From Streptomyces sp. CG4 (GTDB lineage: Bacteria > Actinomycetota > Actinomycetes > Streptomycetales > Streptomycetaceae), in the NCBI RefSeq assembly GCF_041080655.1, contig NZ_CP163525.1, positions 4,340,001 to 4,404,000 of the forward strand: DNA of 64,000 nt, read 5' to 3'. Of this stretch, positions 1 to 7,807 are shown piece by piece. Position 1 is the first letter of the stretch. Every line of letters starts with the position of its first letter. The position numbers and the translations under genes are program-made. The notes under the pieces are model-generated. The model made no database searches. It worked only from the letters and a program-made list of their open reading frames with translations, and had not been told where the DNA came from.

Positions 1-1
1 G

Positions 2-712
2 GACGGCCTCCAGGAGCTCACGGGGCTCGACATCCCGGTGCACGTGGACGGCGCGTCCGGCGGCATGGTGGCGCCCTTCCTCGACCCGGACCTGATGTGG
101 GACTTCCGACTGCCGCGCGTGGCCTCGATCAACACCTCGGGCCACAAGTACGGCCTGGTCTACCCGGGCGTCGGCTGGGCGCTGTGGCGGGACCGGGAGG
201 CGCTGCCCGAGGAGCTGGTCTTCCGGGTCAACTACCTGGGCGGTGACATGCCGACCTTCGCGCTCAACTTCTCCCGGCCCGGCGCCCAGGTGGTCGCGCA
301 GTACTACACGTTCCTGCGGCTGGGCCGCGACGGCTACCGCGCGGTGCAGCAGTCCACGCGGGACGTGGCGACCGGGCTCGCCGAACGGATCGCGGCGCTC
401 GGCGACTTCCGGTTGCTGACCCGGGGCGACGAACTGCCGGTCTTCGCCTTCACCACCACTGCGGACGTGACCGCCTACGACGTCTTCGACGTCTCCCGGC
501 GGCTGCGCGAGGGGGGTTGGCTGGTGCCCGCGTACACCTTCCCCGCGAACCGCGAGGACCTGTCCGTGCTGCGGGTGGTGTGCCGCAACGGCTTCTCCCG
601 CGACCTGGCCGACCTGTTCCTGGCCGACCTGACCCGCCTGCTGCCCGAGCTGCGCCGGCAGCCGCATCCGCTGACCCGGGACAAGGACGCGGCCACCAGC
701 TTCCATCACTAG
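2..712 (+). CDS. glutamate decarboxylase, C-terminal part (truncated by window start)
   Basis: This is a PLP-dependent group II decarboxylase that converts glutamate to GABA and CO2 in the cytoplasm. The visible 236 residues are open from the first base, so the N-terminal half lies outside the window. The segment HVDGASGG near the start and SGHKYGLVYPGVGWALWR, with its PLP-binding lysine, match GadB-type enzymes, where the usual form is SGHKFGL. The C-terminal small domain follows and ends with a TAG stop at 710-712. The next gene lies tail to tail about 30 bp away on the other strand. The family call is sure; the choice of glutamate over another acidic substrate rests on overall similarity to GAD. 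Confidence 0.93.
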   Translation, partial: DGLQELTGLDIPVHVDGASGGMVAPFLDPDLMWDFRLPRVASINTSGHKYGLVYPGVGWALWRDREALPEELVFRVNYLGGDMPTFALNFSRPGAQVVAQYYTFLRLGRDGYRAVQQSTRDVATGLAERIAALGDFRLLTRGDELPVFAFTTTADVTAYDVFDVSRRLREGGWLVPAYTFPANREDLSVLRVVCRNGFSRDLADLFLADLTRLLPELRRQPHPLTRDKDAATSFHH

Positions 713-728
713 TGCCCCAACAGGCACT
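711..728. terminator. small hairpin between convergent genes
   Basis: AGTGCC and GGCACT form a 6-bp stem with a 6-nt loop, starting within the gadB stop codon, in the short gap before the convergent permease gene. There is no T-run. It may be a weak bidirectional terminator. Confidence 0.35.
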
Positions 729-743
729 GGACGCCGGGTTCCC

Positions 744-1508
744 TCACTGGCGGCCGAGGCGGGCGAACTTCCCTACGGCCAGCGGGAAGAACACGGCCAG
801 CAGGCCGAGCGGCCAGACCACGGCCGCCCCCAGGTGCCCCGCCTCCGCGCCCTGGCCGCCGAGCAGCTCCCGTACGGCCGTCGCGGTCCGGGAGAGCGGG
901 TTCCACTGGACGGCCGTGCCCAGCCAGCCGGGCATGGCGTCCGGTGCGGCGAGGGCGTTGGAGAGGAAGCCGACGGGCCAGATGAGGATCTGGACCGCCT
1001 GGACCATCTCGGGCCGGCCGGCGACCAGGGCGAGATGGATGCCGATCCAGAGCATGGCGAAACGGAACAGCAGGAGCAGGCCGACGGCGGCGAGGAGAGC
1101 GCCGGGGCCGCCGTACGGCCGCCAGCCCAGGCGGTACGCCACGGCCGTGAGCAGCGCCAGCGCCACCGCCGACTGCAGCATGTCGGCCGCCGAACGGCCC
1201 ACCAGGACGGCCCCGTTGGCCATGGGCAGGGAGCGGAAGCGGTCGATCACGCCCCTGGTGAGGTCCTGGGTGACGTTGAGCATCGTGCCCTCCAGGCCGA
1301 AGGCCATGGTGAGCGCGAGCATGCCGGGCACCAGGTAGTCGACGTAGGCGCCGGTGACGCCCCGGCCGCCGCCGATCAGATACCCGAACATCAGCAGCAG
1401 CATCACCGGGAAGACCAGGGCGACCAGCACCTGCCCGGGCTGCCGCGCCCAGTGGGCGAGTTCGCGCCGGGTCATGGTCCAGGAGTCGGTCAGGACATGT
1501 GCGCTCAC
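744..1508 (-). CDS. DrrB-like ABC-2 transporter permease
   Basis: This 254-residue membrane protein has about six hydrophobic segments and belongs to the ABC-2 permease family of DrrB-type drug or lipid exporters. It starts with MSAHVLTDSWTMTRRELAHW, a typical cytoplasmic lead-in to the first membrane helix, and is of normal family length. The GTG start at 1508 overlaps the stop of the upstream ATPase gene by 4 bp (GTGA), so the two subunits are translationally coupled. With the ATPase it should form an exporter controlled by the adjacent PadR regulator. The substrate cannot be told from the sequence. Confidence 0.92.
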   Translation of the reverse strand: MSAHVLTDSWTMTRRELAHWARQPGQVLVALVFPVMLLLMFGYLIGGGRGVTGAYVDYLVPGMLALTMAFGLEGTMLNVTQDLTRGVIDRFRSLPMANGAVLVGRSAADMLQSAVALALLTAVAYRLGWRPYGGPGALLAAVGLLLLFRFAMLWIGIHLALVAGRPEMVQAVQILIWPVGFLSNALAAPDAMPGWLGTAVQWNPLSRTATAVRELLGGQGAEAGHLGAAVVWPLGLLAVFFPLAVGKFARLGRQ

Positions 1509-2485
1509 GCGGCCCTACCTTCTTTCGCATGGCCCGATCGCTCGCGGTCGGTGTCGTTCGTGAGGTGCAGGAAGACCTCGTCCAGGGTGGGCCGGCGCAG
1601 GGCGATGTCCTCGGCCTCGATGCCGGCGTCCGCCAGGGCGCGTACGACCCCGGAGAGCGCGCTCATGCGGTCGGTGACCGGGGCGCTGAGCAGCCGGCGG
1701 TCGGCGTCCGCCGAGACCCCGGAGAGGGGCAGCAGGGCGACGGCGGCGCCGAGTTGGCCCGCCTCGCGCAGGACGATGTCGACGCGGTCGCCGCCGGTGA
1801 GGGTCTTCAGCTCGTCGGGCGTGCCGTCGGCGACGACCCGGCCGTGGTCCACGAAGGCGATGCGGTCGGCGAGCTGATCGGCCTCCTCCAGGTACTGCGT
1901 GGTGAGCAGGACCGTCGTACCGCCGCCGGCCAGGGAGCGGACCGAGGACCAGACCTCGGCGCGGCCGCGCGGGTCGAGGCCGGTGGTCGGCTCGTCCAGG
2001 AACAGCACCTCGGGGTCGGTGATCAGGGAGGCGGCGAGGTCGAGGCGGCGGCGCATACCGCCGCTGTAGCGGGCCACCGGGGTACGACCGGTGGCGGTGA
2101 GATCGAAGCGCTCCAGGAGTCCGGCGGCACGCACGCGCGCGTGGCGGGCGCCGAGGTGGTGCAGCCGGGCGAACATCTCCAGGTTCTGCCGGCCGTCCAG
2201 CTGCTCGTCCAGGGCGGCGTACTGGCCCAGCAGGCCGATGCGGCGGCGTACCGCGCGGGCCTCGGTCAGCACGTCGTGGCCGGCGACCTCGACGCGGCCG
2301 CCGTCGGGCCTGAGCAGGGTGGACAGAATCCGGACCAGGGTGGTCTTGCCCGCACCGTTCGGGCCGAGCACGGCGTGCACCGTGCCGGGGGTCACTTGCA
2401 GGTCGAGGCCGTCGAGGGCCTGCCGGGTGCCGTAGGTCTTGCGGGCGCCTTCGACGATGATCGCCGGGTCGGCCACTACTCCCAT
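1505..2485 (-). CDS. DrrA-like ABC transporter ATP-binding protein
   Basis: This is the 326-residue cytoplasmic ATPase subunit of an ABC-2 exporter in the daunorubicin-resistance (DrrA) family. It has Walker A GPNGAGKTT, a Q-loop, signature YSGGMRRRLDLA, Walker B VLFLDEPTTGLDP and the DrrA-type TTQYLEEADQLADRI segment, where Gln replaces the H-loop His. I chose the ATG at 2485 because GGAGGAGG lies 8 nt upstream; the in-frame GTG at 2503 is itself part of that ribosome-binding site. It overlaps the permease gene by 4 bp. Two copies of an operator-like sequence and a promoter lie directly upstream. Confidence 0.94.
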   Translation of the reverse strand: MGVVADPAIIVEGARKTYGTRQALDGLDLQVTPGTVHAVLGPNGAGKTTLVRILSTLLRPDGGRVEVAGHDVLTEARAVRRRIGLLGQYAALDEQLDGRQNLEMFARLHHLGARHARVRAAGLLERFDLTATGRTPVARYSGGMRRRLDLAASLITDPEVLFLDEPTTGLDPRGRAEVWSSVRSLAGGGTTVLLTTQYLEEADQLADRIAFVDHGRVVADGTPDELKTLTGGDRVDIVLREAGQLGAAVALLPLSGVSADADRRLLSAPVTDRMSALSGVVRALADAGIEAEDIALRRPTLDEVFLHLTNDTDRERSGHAKEGRAA

Positions 2486-2506
2486 TCCTGTTACCTCCTC
2501 CACTAT

Positions 2507-2561
2507 TCAAACTTGACTACTGCTCGAAAGTAACGCGGGGCGAGGCATTGGTCAAACTTGA
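2507..2561 (-). promoter_or_regulatory. drrAB-type promoter with paired PadR operator candidates
   Basis: On the minus strand a -35 TTGACC (2550-2555) and a -10 TACTTT (2527-2532) are 17 bp apart. The 10-mer TCAAACTTGA, a TCAA-N2-TTGA dyad, occurs exactly twice: at 2552-2561, overlapping the -35, and at 2507-2516, just past the predicted start of transcription. The two copies are 45 bp apart. This arrangement suits repression by the PadR protein encoded immediately upstream. Binding is inferred, not shown. Confidence 0.6.
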
Positions 2562-2581
2562 TTAGCCAGCCTGCCGGCTTG

Positions 2582-3223
2582 CTAGCGGTCGTCCCCCGGG
2601 TGCCGCTCCCCCGTCGCGTACGGATTCTCCTCGCCCTCGGCGAGGATCCCGACGAACGGTTCGCCCTCGCCGGCGAAGGTGTAGGCGCCGTTCTCGATGC
2701 GTTCGACGAGGCCGTGGGTCCACGCGGCCTCGGAGTCGGCCGTGTGGACCCACATGTTCATGATCTCGCCGATGTGGCCGAGCTGCGCCGGCCCTCCCTC
2801 GGGCACGTAGTCCTCGGTGACCGAGGAGCGCCACGCCTCGATCCGGCGCGTGCGCTCCTTCAGCAGCGCCACCGCCTCGGCCCTCGGCAGATCGACCATG
2901 AAGCCGATGGCGGCCGCCTTCATGTCGCCGCGCTGGTCGTAGGTGACCAGCGCGTCGCGCAGCAGGGTGAAGTACTCCTCGGTGCCCTGGTCGGTCAGCT
3001 CGTACTCGGTGCGCGGCGGGCCGCCGGCCGTGGACGGCGCGATCTCGTGCGCGTGCAGCAGCCCTTGCTTGGCCATCTGCTTCAGGGCGTGGTAGATCGA
3101 GCCCGGCTTGGCGTTGGACCACTCGTGCGCGCCCCAGTACTCCAGGTCGCCCCGCACCTGGTAACCGTGGGCCCGCCCGTGCTGGCGGACCGCGCCCAGC
3201 ACGAGAAGACGGATCGCTGACAT
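2582..3223 (-). CDS. PadR-family transcriptional regulator
   Basis: This 213-residue DNA-binding protein has an N-terminal PadR winged helix at about residues 5-85. The segments GYQVRGDLEYWGAHEWSN, PGSIYHALKQMAKQGLL and TEYELTDQG are the usual recognition-helix and wing features. A C-terminal helical dimerisation and ligand-sensing part follows, which makes this the long PadR type. It lies 96 bp upstream of the DrrAB exporter genes on the same strand, and operator-like repeats fill the gap. The likely role is local, ligand-released repression of the exporter. The inducer is unknown. Confidence 0.93.
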   Translation of the reverse strand: MSAIRLLVLGAVRQHGRAHGYQVRGDLEYWGAHEWSNAKPGSIYHALKQMAKQGLLHAHEIAPSTAGGPPRTEYELTDQGTEEYFTLLRDALVTYDQRGDMKAAAIGFMVDLPRAEAVALLKERTRRIEAWRSSVTEDYVPEGGPAQLGHIGEIMNMWVHTADSEAAWTHGLVERIENGAYTFAGEGEPFVGILAEGEENPYATGERHPGDDR

Positions 3224-3262
3224 GCGGTCCAGGTTATTGCCGTACGGCCGCCCGCCCCGCGA

Positions 3263-3835
3263 TCACCCCCAGGAAGTGCCCTGCTCCTGGGCCACCAGCT
3301 CGAAGGCGGTCTTCCCGTCCAGGGACTCGCGGATGATGTCGGCGTGGCCGGCGTGCCGGGCCGTCTCGCGGATCAGGTGCAGACACACCCAGCGCAGCGA
3401 GACCCGGCCCTCCGGCGGGAACCAGGGGTCCGGCGGCAGCGGGAACGTGTCGTCCAGGCTCGGCGCGGAACGGATGAACTTCTCCGTCTCGGCGGCCACC
3501 TGCTCCCAGCACGCCAGCTGCGAGGCGACCGTCTCCTCGCCGACCAGCTGGAACGTCTCGTGCCAGTTCGACTGGTCGCGCCGGATGGCCGGCGGCTCCT
3601 GCTTCGCCCGCGCGATCCAGCTCTGCTCGACCTCGGCGACATGCTTGAGCAGTCCGCCGAGCGACAGCTCGCTCGCGCTGGGGCGGGTGCGGGCCTGTTC
3701 CTCGGTCAGTCCGAGCAGGGCCCGGCGGATGCCGCCGCGCTGCTCCTCGATGAACGCGAGCAGCGCCCCGCGCTCGTCGCCCCGCTCCTCCGCCGTGACG
3801 TGCGTGACCATGGCCGACCGCCTCTCCTCACCCAT
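3263..3835 (-). CDS. DinB/DUF664 superfamily protein
   Basis: This 190-residue protein belongs to the DUF664 branch of the DinB four-helix-bundle fold, which includes mycothiol- or bacillithiol-dependent transferases. The spaced residues HVAEVEQSW, NWHETF and HLIRETARHAGHADIIRE fit the three-histidine metal site of the fold. Two starts are possible: ATG 3835, with AGAAGG 7 nt upstream, or ATG 3811, with GGAG 12 nt upstream. Both give an intact domain. The gene stands alone downstream of a divergent gap and its substrate cannot be inferred. Confidence 0.85.
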   Translation of the reverse strand: MGEERRSAMVTHVTAEERGDERGALLAFIEEQRGGIRRALLGLTEEQARTRPSASELSLGGLLKHVAEVEQSWIARAKQEPPAIRRDQSNWHETFQLVGEETVASQLACWEQVAAETEKFIRSAPSLDDTFPLPPDPWFPPEGRVSLRWVCLHLIRETARHAGHADIIRESLDGKTAFELVAQEQGTSWG

Positions 3836-3940
3836 GCCGGGGCCTTCTGCCCCCTGACACCGACGACGCTACGGGCCATTGAGGTCAGATACTGTCCGCA
3901 ATGGCCCGGGATGCCGAGAACCGCTCCGGGAAAAGCGCGG

Positions 3941-5401
3941 CTAGAACGGGAAGCCGCTGCGCCCGTGCTGCACCGAGATCCACTTGATGGTCGTGAAGGC
4001 CTCCAGCGTCGTCTCGCCGTTCAGGCGGCCGAGGCCGGAGTGCTTCTCACCGCCGAACGGCACGATCGGCTCGTCGTGGACCGTGCCGTCGTTCACATGG
4101 AACATGCCGGTGTCGACCTGCTTGGCGAAGGCGACGCCCCGTTCGATGTCGCCGGTGTGGACGGCGCCGCTGAGGCCGTACGGGGTGTCGTTGACGATGC
4201 GCAGCGCCTCCTCCTCGCCGTCGAACGGGATGAGGAAGACCACCGGCCCGAAGACCTCCTGCTGGAGCAGCGCGGAGTCGGCGGGGACGTCGGTGAGCAC
4301 GCTGGGCTCGACCAGGTTGCCGGAGGTGGCGCCTCGCACGAGGGCGGTGGCGCCCTCGGCGAGCGCCTGCTCGACGACACCGGAAACGGCGCCCGCCTGC
4401 TGGGAGTTGATCACCGGGCCGATGACGGTCTGCGGGTCGCGCGGGTCACCGACCTTCAGGGTGCGGACCTTGGCGGCGAACTTCTCGGTGAACTCCTCGG
4501 CGACGGAGGAGTCCACGAGGACCCGGTTGGCGGCCATGCAGACCTGGCCCTGGTGGACGAACCGGCTGAAGACCGCCGCGTCCACCGCGTAGTCGATGTC
4601 GGCGTCGTCCAGGACCACCAGCGCGCTGTTGCCGCCGAGTTCGAGCACCGAGCGCTTGAAGTGCGCGGCGCAGACGGTGGCCACGTGCCGGCCGACCTTG
4701 TCGGAGCCGGTGAAGGAGATGACCTTCGGGACGGGGTGCTCGATGAACGCGTCGCCGATCTCGGCGATGTCGGTGACGACGACGTTGAGCAGGCCGCCGG
4801 GCAGCCCGGCCTCCTCGAAGATCCGGGCGATCAGGGTGCCGCCGGCGATCGGGGTGTTCTGGTGCGGCTTGAGGACCACGCCGTTGCCGAGCGCGAGCGC
4901 GGGGGCGACCGACTTCAGCGACAGCAGGAAGGGGAAGTTGAAGGGGCTGATCACGCCCACGACGCCGACCGGGACGCGGTAGACGCGGTTCTCCTTGCCG
5001 TCGGCCGGGGAGGGCAGGATCCTGCCCTCGGGGCGCAGCGCCAGGTGGATCGACTCGCGCAGGAACTCCTTGGCGAGGTGCAGCTCGAAACCGGCCTTCA
5101 CGCGCGTGCCGCCCAGTTCCGCGATGATCAGGTCGGCTATCTCCTGCTCGCGGTCCTCTATGAGCCTGAGAGCCCGCTCCAGGACCGCGCGGCGGGCGTA
5201 GGGGTTGGTCGCGGCCCACTGCTTCTGGGCGCGGGCGGCGGCCCGGTAGGCCTGGTCCACCTCGTCGACCGTGGCGACCGTGATCGAGGCCAGCTTCTCG
5301 TCGTCGTACGGGTTGAAGTCGATGACGTCCCAGGAGCCGCTGCCCCGACGCCACTCGCCGTCGATGTACTGCTGGGCCAGGTCGGTGAAGTAGGACGACA
5401 T
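3941..5401 (-). CDS. aldehyde dehydrogenase (benzaldehyde/salicylaldehyde DH-like)
   Basis: This 486-residue NAD(P)-dependent aldehyde dehydrogenase oxidises an aldehyde to a carboxylic acid in the cytoplasm. Visible hallmarks are the Asn region SPFNFPFLLS, the general-base segment LELGGNSALVV, the nucleophile cysteine in HQGQVCMAANR and the C-terminal PFGGEKHSGLGR. The ATG at 5401 is preferred because an AGGG sequence lies just upstream; an in-frame TTG at 5413 would add four residues. The overall pattern recalls aromatic aldehyde dehydrogenases, but the substrate is a guess. It appears monocistronic, with a divergent-type gap to the XRE gene. Confidence 0.93.
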   Translation of the reverse strand: MSSYFTDLAQQYIDGEWRRGSGSWDVIDFNPYDDEKLASITVATVDEVDQAYRAAARAQKQWAATNPYARRAVLERALRLIEDREQEIADLIIAELGGTRVKAGFELHLAKEFLRESIHLALRPEGRILPSPADGKENRVYRVPVGVVGVISPFNFPFLLSLKSVAPALALGNGVVLKPHQNTPIAGGTLIARIFEEAGLPGGLLNVVVTDIAEIGDAFIEHPVPKVISFTGSDKVGRHVATVCAAHFKRSVLELGGNSALVVLDDADIDYAVDAAVFSRFVHQGQVCMAANRVLVDSSVAEEFTEKFAAKVRTLKVGDPRDPQTVIGPVINSQQAGAVSGVVEQALAEGATALVRGATSGNLVEPSVLTDVPADSALLQQEVFGPVVFLIPFDGEEEALRIVNDTPYGLSGAVHTGDIERGVAFAKQVDTGMFHVNDGTVHDEPIVPFGGEKHSGLGRLNGETTLEAFTTIKWISVQHGRSGFPF

Positions 5402-5554
5402 GTGATCCCTCAATCGCTAGCGGACACCAGATCTACGCCATGCCTGATCACACGTCATCGTACTTGTGTTTAAACCGAGTTGAAGGAGTCCGCTCAAGAC
5501 AGAGTCGAGACGGAAGGAGGCGGGAGGGGATCGCCCACGACGGCCGGGAGACCG

Positions 5555-6415
5555 TCAGGACAGCTGGAGCAGTCCGCGGAGCAGGTCCCGGCTCTCGTCG
5601 GGGCCCGGGCTGTCCTGCTGCAGCTCCTTCAGCGCCTGCTCGTACTGGGCGACGTCCTCGCGCTTGTCCAGGTAGAGGGCGCTGGTCAGCTGCTCCATGT
5701 AGACGACGTCGGACAGGTCGGCGTCGGGAAAGCTGAGGATGGTGAAGGCGCCGCTCTCACCGGAGTGCCCGCCGAAGCCGAACGGCATGATCTGCAGCCG
5801 GACGTTGGGCCGCTGGGAGACGTCGATGAGGTGCTGGAGCTGGCCGCGCATCACCGCCCGGTCGCCGTAGGGGCGGCGCAGGGCGGCCTCGTCGAGAATG
5901 AAGTGGAACTCCGGGGCGCTGCGCGCGAACAGGTGCCGCTGCCGCTCCAGGCGCAGCGCGACCCGGCGCTCGACATCGGCCGGGCTCGCGCCCTTCATGC
6001 CGCGCCGGACCACCGCGCGGGCGTACTCCTCGGTCTGGAGCAGGCCGTGGACGAACTGCACCTCGTAGACCCGCATGAGGGACGCGGCGCCCTCCAGGCC
6101 CACATAGGTGGGGAACCAGCTGGGCAGGACGTCGGTGTAGCTGTGCCACCAGCCGGCCACGTTGGCCTCCCGGGCGAGGGAGAGCAGCGACTCGCGCTCC
6201 GCCTCGTCCGTGATGCCGTACAGCGTCAGCAGGTCTTCGACATCCCTGGTCTTGAAGCTCACCCGGCCCAGCTCCATCCGGCTGATCTTCGACTCGGAGG
6301 CGCGGATCGAGTACCCCGCCGCCTCACGCGTGATCCCCCGCGCTTCACGCAGTCGCCTGAGTTGCGAACCGAGCAGCATCCGCCGCACCACCGATCCGGG
6401 CTCTCCCGCGCTCAC
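5555..6415 (-). CDS. WhiJ-type XRE regulator (HTH + DUF5753)
   Basis: This 286-residue regulator has an N-terminal XRE helix-turn-helix at about residues 15-70 (LGSQLRRLREARGITREAAG, then SESKISRMELGR). It is followed by the DUF5753 domain (TYVGLEGAASLMRVYEVQFVHGL), the layout of WhiJ-like proteins in streptomycetes. The GTG at 6415 is chosen because GGGAGG lies 9 nt upstream; the open frame runs back to a TTG inside that site. It lies next to a divergent HATPase gene and close to a DUF397 gene, the usual partners of WhiJ-type regulators. It probably binds the paired element described at 6623 and 7685. Confidence 0.93.
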   Translation of the reverse strand: MSAGEPGSVVRRMLLGSQLRRLREARGITREAAGYSIRASESKISRMELGRVSFKTRDVEDLLTLYGITDEAERESLLSLAREANVAGWWHSYTDVLPSWFPTYVGLEGAASLMRVYEVQFVHGLLQTEEYARAVVRRGMKGASPADVERRVALRLERQRHLFARSAPEFHFILDEAALRRPYGDRAVMRGQLQHLIDVSQRPNVRLQIMPFGFGGHSGESGAFTILSFPDADLSDVVYMEQLTSALYLDKREDVAQYEQALKELQQDSPGPDESRDLLRGLLQLS

Positions 6416-6722
6416 GTTCGTCAGCCTCCCCAACCGTCCTCAGGGCCCGCAGTCTGCCACTAAAACACTTCGAGCAGTACTCGCCCGGTTACGGAAACGG
6501 AAAGAGGCGGGCCGTTTCTGCCTGCGTGCGGTCGGGAAGAGGTCAGGACCTCTGGCGGTAACGCCGAGAAGATGGCGGAAAAAATGGCCAAGAAGCGGTA
6601 CGGGCAGGGCTAATTCGGTCGCGTGCACGTGCATCTGCCCTTGCATCTGCTTCGCGCATCCGAAACCATGGTGCCGCGCCACCGCTGCATCGCAACGACC
6701 GCGTCTTCCCGGGAGTGCCTCG
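6416..6722. other. divergent intergenic region, XRE / HATPase
   Basis: No gene is visible in these 307 bp. The region is less GC-rich than its surroundings and separates the minus-strand XRE gene from the plus-strand HATPase gene. It carries the 28-bp element at 6623-6650 and an A-rich stretch near 6575-6590. Confidence 0.6.
6623..6650 (+). promoter_or_regulatory. 28-bp whiJ-locus element, copy 1
   Basis: This element contains the palindrome TGCACGTGCA followed by two GCATCTGC half-sites. It matches the element at 7685-7712 (opposite strand) at 25 of 28 positions. It ends 73 bp before the HATPase start codon and its right half includes a possible -35, TTGCAT. It is probably the operator of the adjacent XRE regulator. 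Confidence 0.65.
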
Positions 6723-6723
6723 C

Positions 6724-7221
6724 ATGGGGACGAATGGATCGACCATGCTCAAGCCGTTACGGCAGGGCCTTCCGCCGCTGGACCCTGCGGCCGTGTCCGA
6801 TGCCGCCTCCTGCGCCCTGCCCGCCCGTTACGAGGCGGTGCGCGAGGCCCGGCGCTTCACCCGCGACACCCTCGGCCAGTGGGACGTCGGCGAGCACTTC
6901 GACGACATATGCCTGGTCGTCTCCGAACTCGTCACCAACGCCCTGCGCCACGCGGTGCCGGCCACCGACGCGGGATGCGCCGAACACGCCGCGTCCGTAC
7001 GCCTGCACCTGATGCGCTGGACCGAACGACTGGTGTGCGCGGTGCGCGACCCGAGCCACGAGACACCGGTACCGCGCGACTCGGACGACTTCTCCGCCGA
7101 GTCCGGGCGCGGGCTGTTCCTGGTCGACTCGTTCGCCGACAGCTGGGGCTGGCATCCCCTCGCGGGCACCCTCGACGGCAAGGTGGTCTGGGCGCTGTTC
7201 CGGCTCCGGCCGACCGGCTGA
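6724..7221 (+). CDS. HATPase_c anti-sigma-like protein of the whiJ-type locus (TTA codon)
   Basis: This 165-residue cytoplasmic protein has a histidine-kinase-like ATPase domain (HATPase_c_2, RsbW-like). The N-box is SELVTNALRHA, and a G-box segment ESGRGLFLVDSFADSWGW is present. The ATG at 6724 follows GGGAG at 8 nt; a GTG at 6715 overlaps that site. The leucine in MLKPLRQ is encoded by TTA at 6757-6759, the codon read by the bldA tRNA and extremely rare in this window. It pairs with the divergent XRE gene and the DUF397 gene downstream, the typical whiJ/abaA-type trio. It is likely a development-linked switch protein. Confidence 0.92.
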   Translation: MGTNGSTMLKPLRQGLPPLDPAAVSDAASCALPARYEAVREARRFTRDTLGQWDVGEHFDDICLVVSELVTNALRHAVPATDAGCAEHAASVRLHLMRWTERLVCAVRDPSHETPVPRDSDDFSAESGRGLFLVDSFADSWGWHPLAGTLDGKVVWALFRLRPTG

Positions 7222-7300
7222 CACGGCGCAGCACCGACGAGCGCCCGGTTTCTACGCGCGTCGCAACGCCCGTTCCCCCGCGTCCGACATCGTTGCCACC

Positions 7301-7321
7301 GGGGGGCGTGGCCCGCCCCCC
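7301..7321. terminator. bidirectional terminator hairpin
   Basis: GGGGGGCG and CGCCCCCC form an 8-bp G/C stem around a 5-nt loop, in the tail-to-tail gap between the HATPase and DUF397 genes. Confidence 0.55.
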
Positions 7322-7333
7322 CCCACCCGGGCG

Positions 7334-7603
7334 TCAGCTCGTCGTCAAGTGGTCGAACTCTCCGTCCTTGACGCCGAGCAGCATGGCCTCGATCTCCGCG
7401 CGCGTGTAGACGAGCGCCGGGCCGTCCGGGAAACGCGAGTTGCGTACGGCGACCTCGCCGCCCGGCAGCCGCGCGAACTCCACGCAGGAACCCTGCGAGT
7501 TGCTGTGCCTGCTCTTCTGCCAGGCCACTCCGACCAGCTGCGCGGCAGCCATGCCGTTGTACACGTCGTACCCCCCGTACACGCCGTCAACGTCGCGGTC
7601 CAC
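7334..7603 (-). CDS. DUF397 protein of the whiJ-type locus
   Basis: This 89-residue protein belongs to the DUF397 family of small streptomycete proteins that accompany XRE/DUF5753 regulators. The family core is visible: WQKSRHSNSQGSCVEFARL, then VAVRNSRFPDGPALVYT. The GTG start at 7603 has GGGGAG 6 nt upstream. A second copy of the 28-bp element lies 81 bp upstream, with a -10-like TATGAT between. In related loci such proteins act with the WhiJ-like regulator; I infer the same here. It ends tail to tail with the HATPase gene across a strong hairpin. Confidence 0.92.
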   Translation of the reverse strand: MDRDVDGVYGGYDVYNGMAAAQLVGVAWQKSRHSNSQGSCVEFARLPGGEVAVRNSRFPDGPALVYTRAEIEAMLLGVKDGEFDHLTTS

Positions 7604-7684
7604 AGGTCGCTCCCCGGTGGTGCACTGGCTGATGTGGCCATAGATGCTGTGGTCAACTGACCCGGATCATAACCCCGTTCACCT

Positions 7685-7712
7685 GCAGATGCATGAGCAA
7701 ATGCACGTGCAC
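7685..7712 (-). promoter_or_regulatory. 28-bp whiJ-locus element, copy 2
   Basis: Read on the minus strand this copy matches 25 of 28 bases of the element upstream of the HATPase gene. The right half of the element overlaps a weak -35. A TATGAT sequence follows 17 bp later, so a bound regulator would sit on the promoter of the DUF397 gene. Confidence 0.65.
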
Positions 7713-7807
7713 GGGGGGTGTTCCCTCGGTTACAGGCTTGACGTCCGCTTTACCGAAGTGGCCTCTGCGACCTGTGCCGACGGCTCTCCCTCGAAGCCGA
7801 AGGACCG

